Source: Linnemannia hyalina
Taxonomy: Eukaryota > Mortierellomycota > Mortierellomycetes > Mortierellales > Mortierellaceae
Assembly (NCBI GenBank): GCA_019671135.1
Contig: JAHRHY010000015.1
Location: 1,726,565-1,790,564 of the forward strand
Direction: 5' to 3'
Length of the DNA stretch: 64,000 nucleotides
The notes under the pieces are model-generated. The model saw only the letters and a program-made list of their open reading frames with translations, had not been told where the DNA came from and ran no database searches. Made by a program: the position numbers and the translations under genes. How positions within the stretch are numbered: the first letter of the stretch is position 1; each line of letters starts with the position of its first letter. This document shows, piece after piece, positions 10,620 to 20,231 of this stretch.

Positions 10620-11525
10620 CTATGATACTGTGACATACATTGTCAATGATGGTATTGTTGTGCACGCAGAACCACTCAAAAAGGTTATGCTTGAAGCTGT
10701 TTTTGAAGTATACTTGGTATGTCTAACCATGCTCTCTTGCTGGATGTATGAGCACATAGTAAAGTGCGTTGTAGGATGAATGAGGTTCCCAGATGCGTGT
10801 GAATGGGAACTCGGGATTGGCTTCGCATGTCTCCAGTATGATATTCCTGTCTCCGAGGAAGCTGTCGCCACTGTCCGGAAATAAGAGAGCGATCTCTGTT
10901 GCTGTGGGTTTGTGGTATTGGTACTGGTGTTGATTGTTGGCAGTAGTGCGCCCTAGTTGGCAGTGCTTTTAATGCCACCTCGGATAATGAACATGAGGTT
11001 GTTGTGCTGAGCGTCGTGGCAGTTGAGTTCATGTTTCCGCATTGTTTTGTATATGCCGCTGAATGGGTTGATATGTTATCCATGTCTCGAGGTCTTTAAG
11101 CCAAGTGACGCTGAGTGTGTTTTTAAACACGTTGTTCCTGATACTGGCCTGCATATTGGGATCATAAAAATATATTTGCATGGACCCAGGGGTTTTGTTG
11201 TTTATTGGAAAGACTGATTCGATTCTATGCATAATTTGTCCACTAATGCCAAGAGTGAATGCGCCCTTCTTAGCGTTGGCAAGAGTGTGGTCCAGATTGC
11301 ATTGCATGGAGGCGAACGCCATAGCTGAGTTGTATTGTATTTTCTGATGTTGCAATAGAATTTTTTGCATTACAACAGGTCCATGATTTCATTGTAAGGC
11401 ATGATTTGTGGCAGGGTGATCTGTCCCTTGCTGTAACATATCGAGAAGGCTGGGTTGGTCCTTGAGCCGGCTGAGCGTTCCTGTATCCATACCAAAGCGT
11501 GGCAGTGTGGGCACTCTGTCATTGC
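10620..11525 (-). pseudogene. Decayed Helitron replicase/helicase N-terminal region
   Basis: Reading the minus strand, three successive blocks match the Helitron N-terminal region. They are a CPHCHALVWIQER zinc-finger-like block (about 11514-11476) with an ICYSKGQITLP continuation, the block NSAMAFASMQ to GQIMHRIESVFP and QIYFYDP (11340-11160), and the block TEIALLFPDSGD, RNIILET, YNALYYVLIHP (10900-10730). The blocks lie in different frames and are separated by frameshifts, and a stop follows REHG near 10720. No Rep HUH motif or helicase Walker box is left. It is a dead relic; the family call rests on the ordered motifs. Confidence 0.7.
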
Positions 11526-14274
11526 CTGTAAGTTTGGCGCATCTCTTTCTTGTCAACATCTGGTCCGCAAATTAGATTCTGTGTAAATGGCCACCGCGCG
11601 ATTGGTACACAGTAAATTGTGTTGGAGGCACATTGGCGGCTGGCTTTTGTAAGGTGTGATTTTTCTGCAAGTGGCGCAGATCCCCTGGGCTTTGTTGGAC
11701 AGTGGGTAAGGTACAGGTAAAGGAAGGTCCTGGGCATGGCTGTATGGATGTCATAATAAAAAAAAAGAACTGTATTAGCGTCTTGTGAATGTCTACTAAC
11801 TTGGCATGGTGTTGCTTTTATTCATCAGCAACCCATTGTGTCACACTGCTGCCACAGATTGTGCATTATCCCACACCAAGATAAGAATTTGGGCGCAATT
11901 TGAGTTCGACTGTTGTGTTGCTCTTATTATTTTGTCGTTCGTGTCACCTACTCAACGGCTCCGGAAAATATTCTCCTTTTCGCATTCCTCACTTGCACCG
12001 CCACCTCCTTCCACTCTCCTCATTGCACTCTTCATGTCCTTCTCTTCCACCATCGCTCCCCTCTCGATAGTCATTGTGGCAATGGCAAAGGATGTATTAT
12101 CCATGACACCTTCTTTCTGCTAATCTTTTTTTGCACTTTAGTTCTATTTCTTGTTCTTCCTTTGTCCCTTTTCCTTCTTGCCTTGGTCCCAAACATTTAA
12201 ATACCGTGCCTTCCTGTACCATATTTCTCTTTTTGTCTTGCAGTAAAATATGCTTCTATTCACCAACAACAGTCTTCACCCTTAGTTTACTCTTTATTCT
12301 CTGTTCACACTTCTCATTTCTGCCTTAGAACCCAGCAATTGCATGTTTACTCATTAGCTTTCCTTGGTGCAAAGGCAGGCGAATAAAAAAACAATGTAGT
12401 TTTACCTGTGCGGGATAATGGCGTCTTCACCATCATCTTCTGTGAGATCGTTGTTATTGTCATCGGAAACATAGTGGTCATTTGTCAATGTTGCTCCCGC
12501 TTTCATTGTAGTCGTCTGGCAAGGATCCCATAGCTTTTGATGAATGGGTTGCCGCAGTGGTTGCCTCCTCTGACGGTCTATCGGTACTGGTGTTGTTGCT
12601 ATGTGTGCAAGTGGTATTACATTGTAATGTTATAATGTGAACAGCTGTAGCAGTTTTCATGCTGCCAATGAAGCAGACGAAGTCAAGGTTCCACCACAAT
12701 ATTCGTTTGAGTGTGCACCTACAGATTACAGCATCTCACAGGGCATAAATGAGACTTGGACTTGAAGTGGTCTGCGCGATGACATTTTGAACAGTGTACT
12801 GTGTCCCGTACACTACACAAATGAAAAGAAGAGCGACAATGATCTGTGCCATTGCATGTTTTGCAAAAACGTTGCTTCTTGACCGGAGGTCTTTATGAGA
12901 AAGGAGAAATATTGGAATGTGTAAATACAGCAAGAAAACATTCGGTTCGAAACAAAGATATGCACTAATAAACAGGGCGGTGGGGGGTGGTGCTTACCTA
13001 TAGTTTTCACACTTTTTGGACAAAGAATTGTGATGACCTTATTGCAGACGACTTTCGCATGCCTCGGAAGAGGGTGGATATGTTGCACATTGAGTTGTTG
13101 TAGTTGGTGTGTATGGTAATGTAGTGAAGGGCTGTACTGCTTATTGCTCAAATGGTAGGAATTGTTGCGCATGAATGTTGTAGTAAAAAAGAGGAGTGCA
13201 ACTCAACGCGTGGTATGTGAGGGAATAAAATGGTACACACTTGTATTGTTCTTCAATTTGTAACAGCGGTGTTGGCATTGCGTCTTATTTTGGAGTGTGT
13301 CACTGAGGAAAGGAAAAAATGAAGGGAAAAGAAGTAGGGTAGGGTGGTATACCTATTGTACAATCACTAGTCACTGTACAGTGTCACCTCATAACGCATC
13401 CAGACACCCCTTTTTTTGTTTCACAGACATCATGCAGGCAATGTTTAAACATGTTTTGTACAAATGCTTTGAGTTGTGTTGGTTCTCATTTAGAAAACAC
13501 TGTCGTCATTCAGCGGACGACGAATCATAGCACTTGAAAGAGATTGAAGATTAGGTCTTTGTCTGTAGAATGCATTGCAGAAGGAAACAGTGGCGGCGCT
13601 TATTCATTTCAATGTGTGGCGGAAGGCAAAGTAAATGCTTCACTAACGATTTTTCGCACGGTAAAAGAGAATGAACGACATTCGCTGCCAGTTCAATGCA
13701 TGGAAAAGAAAAAGGTAATGTCAATGGATAAATGATGTTATGAGACTAATACGGAGAGCAGAAGAAAGGATGATTGGAGAACATTGTAACTGAAGTGTAG
13801 AGAGAGAAGAGGGAGAGAGGGGGAAAGAGAGGGAGAGAGAGAGGGGGAAAGAGAGAGAGAGGGGGGAAGATAGAGAAAAGAGAGAGAGAGAGGTAAAGAT
13901 AGAGAAAAGAGAGAGAGAAAGAGAGAAAACGAAAAACATAGGCAAGTGTAGAAAAAAAAGGATAAAAAAGAGGAAGGATAAAAATAAAAAAAGTGAGACC
14001 AAAAGAGAGACCAAAAGAAAAACCGTTTCAGAGTTCGTAAGTCCCATAAATCACGTTTTTTGGGCAAACTCAAAGATTCTCTTAGTGTTGTTAACACTAG
14101 AAAGGTTGCCCGTGGGCGATGCCACGGGTGCCGGAAGTTGCTGTAAGGGGATCTGGGGTGAGAGGTGTGGGTCTTTGAAGGGTGTTTGAAGGGTCTTTGA
14201 AGAAGACTCTGCGATAAAATAAGGTTTAGACTCACTTTGTAAGTAACGAGACAAGAAGAAGGTTGTATTAGGGC
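11526..14274. other. Long noncoding region, no supported gene
   Basis: Only short, unconserved frames occur here. Pyrimidine-rich stretches lie at 11960-12330. A strongly biased GA-rich tract at 13795-13950 produces long leucine/serine-rich shadow frames on the minus strand. I see no RNA gene and no repeat boundary that I can define. Confidence 0.4.
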
Positions 14275-14309
14275 CCACCAGGAACGATCTCTTATGTCGT
14301 TCCTGGTGG
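14275..14309. repeat. Perfect 13-bp inverted repeat (hairpin)
   Basis: CCACCAGGAACGA pairs perfectly with TCGTTCCTGGTGG across a 9-nt loop. No gene ends at it, so a terminator role is unsupported. It may mark abutting transposon ends or an RNA hairpin. Confidence 0.6.
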
Positions 14310-14775
14310 CTTAGTTCTAGCTAGTTCATGTCTTCATCTATCTATGATCCACAAGGCAAATACGCAACAACTCCCTCCTAAGGGAAGGCTGAAAGCCGCC
14401 CTGAGAAGAAAGGAACGCGTGTGTGCTTTGTGGTGTGTGGTGTTTGGGAAAAAAAGAAAACCCAAAGGAAAATAAAAATAAAAAAGAAAATAAAAATACA
14501 CTGATCTGCAAAGGAAAACAAAAGAAACCTTGTCAGTCGTGTTGAGGGTCAATAAACCTCTCATGACATATAGTACATATCACTCGAGGCAAAAAAGCAA
14601 AATCCTCGTGAGGGGAAACCCAAAGGGAAAACCTCATGCGTGATTATAAGGGGAAAGCTGAAAAAAACCCCTTCTCTCCATTCACTCCATCTTGTGGTGA
14701 TGAGGATTACTTTCGACCACGCTTGCGCGTGCGAGTAGTCCTTTTCTCCGTGCTACTCTTTTCGACAGTCTCCTT
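14310..14775. other. Noncoding
   Basis: A-rich and G/A-rich sequence without a supported gene. It lies between the hairpin and the inverted ~500-bp repeat. Confidence 0.4.
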
Positions 14776-15272
14776 AGGAGGCCTTTCAGGTCCAAGTTAT
14801 CATATGGTGTTTGTTACATCTCTGTAGATCTCGACAATATCCATAGCGACTATGGGATGAGAATGTATATATGATACCAAGCATATAAGACAACCATTGT
14901 AACATTTTTTGTTCAACTATCCTACTAAACACCAACCTATTCTCCAAACAACAAAGTCTTCTTATTTTTCGCACACCACACTCTTGAATATGTCCATCTA
15001 CTATTAACCTGTAACCCTCACTGCAAGATTCGCCAGAGTAGTTCTTGTATGTCATCATCTAAAGCACTTGTACTCTCAACTGTATCTTTGGGGCGAAATA
15101 CAGGGGAGAGATTACATTTTAAAAAAACATGTGCTGTCTATTGCTATTTTATTCTGTGTTCTGTTGCCCACTATGAAGAGATATGTCAGTTATGGAAGTA
15201 AACACTCCGTTCCTTGGGCTTTGGATATTTTTTATATGCCTTTTTATATCCTCTGCACATGAAGGGGCCGCT
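14776..15272 (-). repeat. Dispersed ~500-bp repeat, copy 2
   Basis: This is the inverted partner of 1654-2150 and abuts the 3' end of element B in the sense direction. The B pol stop codon overlaps the TATA-like ATATAAAAAGG of the repeat. The position fits a 3' LTR of B, although no 5' partner survives to confirm the ends. The copies differ by scattered substitutions and small indels. Confidence 0.5.
14786..15055 (-). CDS. Small ORF conserved in repeat copy 2
   Basis: An 89-codon frame (from the second of two adjacent ATGs) begins MTYKNYSGESCSEGYR and contains IRRLCCLEN and VFSRI. The counterpart in copy 1 (1868-2041) is identical over most positions but stops after QWLF. I do not recognise it. 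A second 64-residue frame on the opposite strand (15068-15262, copy 1 counterpart at 1664-1858) is also kept, which argues that plain repeat similarity may explain both. Confidence 0.2.
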   Translation of the reverse strand: MTYKNYSGESCSEGYRLIVDGHIQECGVRKIRRLCCLENRLVFSRIVEQKMLQWLSYMLGIIYTFSSHSRYGYCRDLQRCNKHHMITWT

Positions 15273-18200
15273 TAATTAAGCGCTTGCGTTTGCGGGGTTC
15301 TGATTGCACTGCTATCTGTGCACTATCATTTGGGCTGCCATGCTTGCGCGTGCCCCCACTTATCTCATCACTGATCGTATCATTCATTGGCTTATCTTTC
15401 GATCGATCTTTAGCCTTCCGTTGCTTTGAAGCTGACTCCTGCTCTTCGCTCCTTGACTCATGTGTCTTCAACGTTTGACGAGGCTGCGGTAGAGATTGTG
15501 TAATTGGTTGATCGCGGGTCTTCCAATAGTCTGTGATACACTTTCTCTCAACAAAGTTCTTTTGAGGCTCCCAAGTTCGTTCCTTGTATCCTTTCCAACT
15601 TACGTAGTACTCTACTCCCTCCCCAGGAACATCCCTATGGTCGAGAATTTTTTCCACTTCGTAAGTTTCTGTTTCCTCAAAGTCGTCCAGTACCAACTTT
15701 AGCTGTGATGGTGCGAAATTGCGCCCCAGTAATTCTCCTGTCCCATCTTTGAGAGCATAAGAACCACCAGTGGTGCGGCGGACAACAGTGTAGGGGCCCT
15801 CGTAACGAGGCGATAGCTTGTCACCCCTAATAGGATCCAAAGACATTACTTTTGCTCCATCTGGGAACTCATTGTGCAGTACCGTTCTGTTAAAACGCTC
15901 AATCATTCGCTGTTGAGTGTCACGTGTCTTGGTTTGAATTGCTGGGAAAACAACCTTGGTCATGTATTCAAGGCGTTCTAAGAGCACTTCATGAGAAGGA
16001 ATAACACCCTTTTCATCCGAGAGATTACTCAGTCCATTAAATCGCCTTGCAAAAAACAAAGAAAAAGGCGAAGAGTTGTGAAGAGCCACAATTCTCGTGT
16101 TCATGGCCAGCTGTGCCATAGGAACATGTAATGCCCAACTTTGTTTCTGGTCGTCGATTTCTTTTCTGATAATGCTACACGCCGTTTTGACGTGGTTCTC
16201 GGCAACACCATTGCCTCTGGGGTGATAAGGAGTGACCAACCGATGGTCCACACCTAAATTAGTAGTCATTACTTTAATTGCCCCATTGACAAATTCTCTG
16301 CCGTTGTCAGATTGTAGAATGGCGGGAAAACCGATCAAAGTAAATGTTTTGAACAACACCTTTGCGACGGTGAGTGCCTCCTTGTTCGGTATAGGTTCAA
16401 GGAACACAAATCTTGTACAAACATCGACTAAGATGAGAAGGAATCGATTACCTCCGCTATCCACAGGAAAAGGTCCGGCTAGATCAACAGCCATGTGTTC
16501 TCCTGGTAACTGAGCATGAACGGCCTTCATTGGGTGGTACCCTTTGCGAGCGATATTGTTTCGCTGGCATTGTTGGCAACGTTGAACGAACTCCAAACAA
16601 TCCTTGGCTAGATTAGGCCAGGTCTTGTCCACTCCGTGAATGTGTTTTACCATGGCATTGGTCCCAAAGTGACCAAGTGCATGGGTGTCGGCTAGGATAG
16701 TTCTCCTTTCAGAGACCTTCACTGTTTGACGAGGAGTAGTTGAATCCTGGATCAAATGCATGTATCCATAAATCTTTGTCGGCGCTGAACCTTCTGTTCT
16801 TCCCGTCCACAACTCCGGCGGGAACTGGCGAGACAAAGCGTCTGGAAGCACATTAAGCACGCCAGGGCGATAAACAACCTTGAACGTGTATGACCAGATC
16901 AACTCCTGCCATCCGGTGAGCATTGAGTTCAAGTCCTTTTGCGTATGCATGTAGGTGAGAGCTCGATGATCCGTGAAGAGCGTGAAATGGTTGCCCCACA
17001 AATAATAATGTAGCTTCTTGAGGGCGAACACAATCCCGAGTAGCTCCTTTTGAGTAGCCGAATATCTCCTTTCCCGATCCTGTAACGATCGCGCTACAAA
17101 AGATATATATTTAATATTCTCAGGTTCACCTTCGCCTCCCGGTAACTGATACAGAACCGCTCCGACACCAACATTTGATGCATCTGTGGCAACATAAAAG
17201 GGTAGGCCGAAATCCGGAAAAGAAAGTACTGGAGCTTGTGTGAGAATATTCTTTAATGAATTGAAGCACCGTAATTGAATGTCGTTTAATACGAAGGATC
17301 CAGGTACATTGCGTAGCGCGTCCAGCGGTGCCGCAACAGTGCTGATAAGAGGCATATACTCCCGAAAAAAGTTGAACGTGCCCATGTACGACTGAACCTG
17401 CTTTCCAGTGGTCGGCGGGCTCCAGTCCTGAATGTTCACCAACTTATTCGGGTCCACACGTCTGCCGGCGGTATTAATTACAAATCCAAGTAATGCTACC
17501 TGCGTGCTATAGAATCTACATTTCTCAATGTTGATAATTAGTTTGGCTTTGGTCAGACGTTCAATGACAACCATAACATGCGCAAGATGGTCCGCTCGAT
17601 CCTTCGAAGCAATCAGAATGTCATCAATAAAATTGCGGACAAAATCCAAATCGCCGAGAATCCTTGACATTCCACGTTGGAACAGACTGGACAAGGGCTT
17701 CAAGCCGAAAGGGGCTTTCTTGAACATGTACTGTACTCCATTGTGCGTGAATGCTGTAAGCGGTCTGTCTTCCTTATGAATCGGAAGTCGATGATAAGCC
17801 TGACGCAAATCCACCGTCGAGAACACAGCATTGCCTCCTGCAAACTGCATGATCTCTGATATAAGAGGTACAGGAAAATTGTCATCAGGTAAGTGAGCAT
17901 TGAGAGGGCGTGGGTCAAGACAAACACGATAAAGGGTTTTCTCACCATTTGCATCCTTCTTTGCTGCGAGCGTCAGAGTGTTGTTGTGACGATTACCAGC
18001 CGGTGCCAGTGTAATTACATCGTCCTGCAACCAGCGATCTACTGCGTCATCCAGAATGGGTCGTTGTGACTGAGCGAACACTCTTGAACGTCGATTCAAA
18101 GTAATGCCCTCCGGTACAGGTAAAAACACCTTCATCTCCGGAATTGGGCAAAAGCTGGTGGAAGGGATCCTTGCGTTCTCCTCCAGTAGCTCCTTGACGC

Positions 18201-18927
18201 ACTCCATAAATGACTTCTTTTCCTCGATGTACTCCCGCGTCGTCTCCACAGGGGGTGTCATAAGAGGTATGAGAGTCGGCTTCTCGTCCTCAACAGGCAT
18301 AGGTACTCGATCAGGAGACTCTACTGGGTCAGGTAAACCTATGATGTTGAAGCCATACCGATGAAAGAGATCCATACCAATAGTAATGGCATGGGGTTGA
18401 TCAATAACTTCGTATGGTGCGCAAAGCAAATTCTTTCCACAGATAACCTCCATGTTCTCTGTTTCGCCGATGCGTGCAATAGTCGAAGTATCCGCTAACT
18501 CGATGTACCCTTTCATTTTATTGACAGGGATCGAATATTTGCTGACTATTCTTGAACTGATGAACGAGTGCGTGGCGCCTGTATCGATGAGCGCTCGGTG
18601 TTGTTCTCCGTGGATGGTGACAGGAACAAAAAGACGATTGTCTGGTTGGTTCTTGCGTTTGACCGATCCGTACGCAACTTGCACAAGAGAAAAATCATCG
18701 TCACCGAATTTAAATAACGGGTAGCCGTCACACATCTTTGCAACAGGGTTGTCTTTTAGCGTGTGTCTTTCAAACGCTTGAGCGAGTTCGTCATCCTCGA
18801 CTTCGTACGAGCCAAAAGCGCAACCATCATCTTCTTTACTGATTACACCAACTGCCCCATACTTGATCTTCGCTTTTATAATACCAGCCATTTCAGCACT
18901 TCTCCCACCTTCCCCTCCGTCGAGAGG
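15244..18927 (-). pseudogene. Ty3 element B pol portion, cut from its gag by element C
   Basis: This is the pol half of a gag-pol frame closely related to element A. In order: protease with DTGATHSF (~18590), reverse transcriptase with FIDDILIAS (~17625), RNase H with ATDASNVGVG (~17190), integrase HHCC finger (~16670-16560), D in AVDLAG (~16490), D in QSDNGREF (~16315) and E in AENHV (~16200). It then continues through the integrase tail to a chromodomain (YEVEKIL to ERTWEP, ~15665-15560), all lost in A. Upstream, the frame runs into C at the 18923-18927 duplication. The missing N-terminal parts lie at 24165-25055 and 41599-42261. The domain itself has no internal stop. B is dead as a unit because of two LTR-element insertions. 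Confidence 0.9.
18923..18927. repeat. Target-site duplication of element C, left copy
   Basis: AGAGG precedes the 5' LTR of C and is repeated at 24165-24169 after the 3' LTR. Confidence 0.9.
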
Positions 18928-19026
18928 TGCAACAGTTGAACCTCCGATCAGAGTAGCTTTAGATAAATAGACACACACTACCATAATACATCCACATCTC
19001 TTACTTCCACTCCTCCTAAAGTTGCA
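18928..19026 (+). repeat. 5' LTR of element C
   Basis: At 99 bp this is very short for a Ty3 LTR. It has TGCAAC/GTTGCA inverted ends and a weak AT-rich GATAAATA that could serve as a TATA element. Confidence 0.95.
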
Positions 19027-19041
19027 TGGTAGCAAAGGTTC
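19027..19041 (+). promoter_or_regulatory. Primer-binding site (initiator-Met tRNA type)
   Basis: TGGTAGCAAAGGTTC begins at the first base after the LTR and is complementary to a tRNA 3' end ...TACCA, as in many initiator-methionine-primed Ty elements. The last A of the LTR and the first TG of the site form an ATG that is in frame with gag. Confidence 0.8.
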
Positions 19042-19196
19042 ACGAATCCACTGACCAGACCCCAGACCCCCCAGTACAAACCCCAGACCCCTCCAGTTCC
19101 CCTGACACCTCACCCAGCACCTCTTCCATCCCCTCGCCCTGTCTTCCCCCTATCGACACGTATTTTATCACAGATTTTTTATCGGAACTCACCATC

Positions 19197-20207
19197 ATGA
19201 ACAACGACAACCAATCCCTTCCCACCATCATTGAACTCGACACCACCTCCAAACCCGCCAAGTATGACGGCACTCGCGATGGCTTCAAATGCCTTGCGTG
19301 GCTAAAGGAGGTGCAACGCTACTTCACCATGAAGAACGTACCTGACAGAAAACGCACCATTCATGCCGTCAACCTCCTTAACCAAACCTCTCTCCTCTGG
19401 TGGGAATCCCTTAACATCGACGACACCTGCGAGTACCTCACCTTCACAACCTTGTTCAAGAAGGCATATATGCCTGACGGCTTCCTTGAACACGTCCGCG
19501 GCCTCCTCCTCAATGCCAAGCTCACCACCAACCTCGCCGAGTACCTTACCCGCATCCGCCTCTACATGAACATTTTACTTGCGGAGGATCCCACCGGCCG
19601 CGTCTTCCTTGAATCCACCGTCAGAGTTGTTTTTCTCCAAGGCTGCCCCGACGACCTGAGGCAATTACTTCAGACTGATCAGGTATCTAACCCCAACAAC
19701 ACTTTTTTCGACATGTGCTCCAAGGCTGAAGGATTTGACACCATCTATGCTTTCGGACCCAGAGGCGCCACCAAGGGTATGTTCGCCAAGGCTATGAATA
19801 ACATCCGCTCACAAACCCCGACCTCCAACTCAGCCCCAACCTCCGCCCCCGCCTTCGACCCAATGGCGATGGAGATTGATAACATCAGTGTCGACCCCAC
19901 CACCCGCGCACTCATGTCCTCGGTCCAGTCCCTCACTATCGCTGTCAACGCTATGGCATCTCAGTTCAACAACCAGCAACAGCAACAAAACCGCCCGCGC
20001 CTTGCCCGCCTCACCGATGAAGAAAGACTATACTTGGAGAACAACAACGGCTGTTTCAAGTGCCGCCGACCCAATGCCGGACATTACTCCTGGGACTGTG
20101 GGAAAAACCGCAATACGCCCCGACCTCCCAGGTCCCAGGCCGTCAACAACATTGCTTACGTGGGCAACCCCCCAACAGACCAGTCGGGAAATGCCCCCAG
20201 CAACTAG
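19197..20207 (+). CDS. Element C Gag
   Basis: Gag of a Ty3 element, forming the virus-like particle. The frame is open from an ATG at 19026 created at the LTR/primer-site junction. I prefer the ATG at 19197, because the preceding 57 residues are a Pro/Ser/Thr-rich leader and the D-family Gag starts at the equivalent place. The capsid region contains the DGTRDGFKCLAWL block typical of this gag group. A CCHC knuckle near the C-terminus reads CX2CX6HX4C, two residues longer than usual. A Gln-rich linker precedes it. The gag stop (20205-20207) overlaps the frameshift stem. The ATG choice is an inference. Confidence 0.88.
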   Translation: MNNDNQSLPTIIELDTTSKPAKYDGTRDGFKCLAWLKEVQRYFTMKNVPDRKRTIHAVNLLNQTSLLWWESLNIDDTCEYLTFTTLFKKAYMPDGFLEHVRGLLLNAKLTTNLAEYLTRIRLYMNILLAEDPTGRVFLESTVRVVFLQGCPDDLRQLLQTDQVSNPNNTFFDMCSKAEGFDTIYAFGPRGATKGMFAKAMNNIRSQTPTSNSAPTSAPAFDPMAMEIDNISVDPTTRALMSSVQSLTIAVNAMASQFNNQQQQQNRPRLARLTDEERLYLENNNGCFKCRRPNAGHYSWDCGKNRNTPRPPRSQAVNNIAYVGNPPTDQSGNAPSN

Positions 20208-20231
20208 GTGCAGTCCAGGACCCAGTTGCTG
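20186..20231 (+). promoter_or_regulatory. Programmed -1 frameshift signal of element C
   Basis: The zero-frame heptamer G GGA AAT (20186-20192) is followed after 5 nt by an 8-bp stem, CAGCAACT (20198-20205) with AGTTGCTG (20224-20231). The 18-nt loop holds AGTCCAGGAC. Shifting back one base enters the pol frame. The D family has the same arrangement with a different stem sequence. Confidence 0.8.

Noticed and set aside
10685..11083. 132-codon minus-strand frame as a gene
   Set aside because: It is out of frame with the Helitron blocks in the same interval and has no recognisable content.
13721..14235. Long leucine/serine-rich minus-strand frames
   Set aside because: They come from a GA/CT-rich low-complexity tract, overlap each other in several frames and show no domain.
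15068..15262. 64-codon frame (and 1664-1858) as an independent gene
   Set aside because: It lies antisense to the TATA-like region of a repeat and is explained by repeat conservation; mentioned only with the repeat.
18928..19113. Start of the element B pol frame at 19113
   Set aside because: The first part of that open frame is antisense translation of the C LTR and gag leader; the true B sequence begins at the duplication at 18927.
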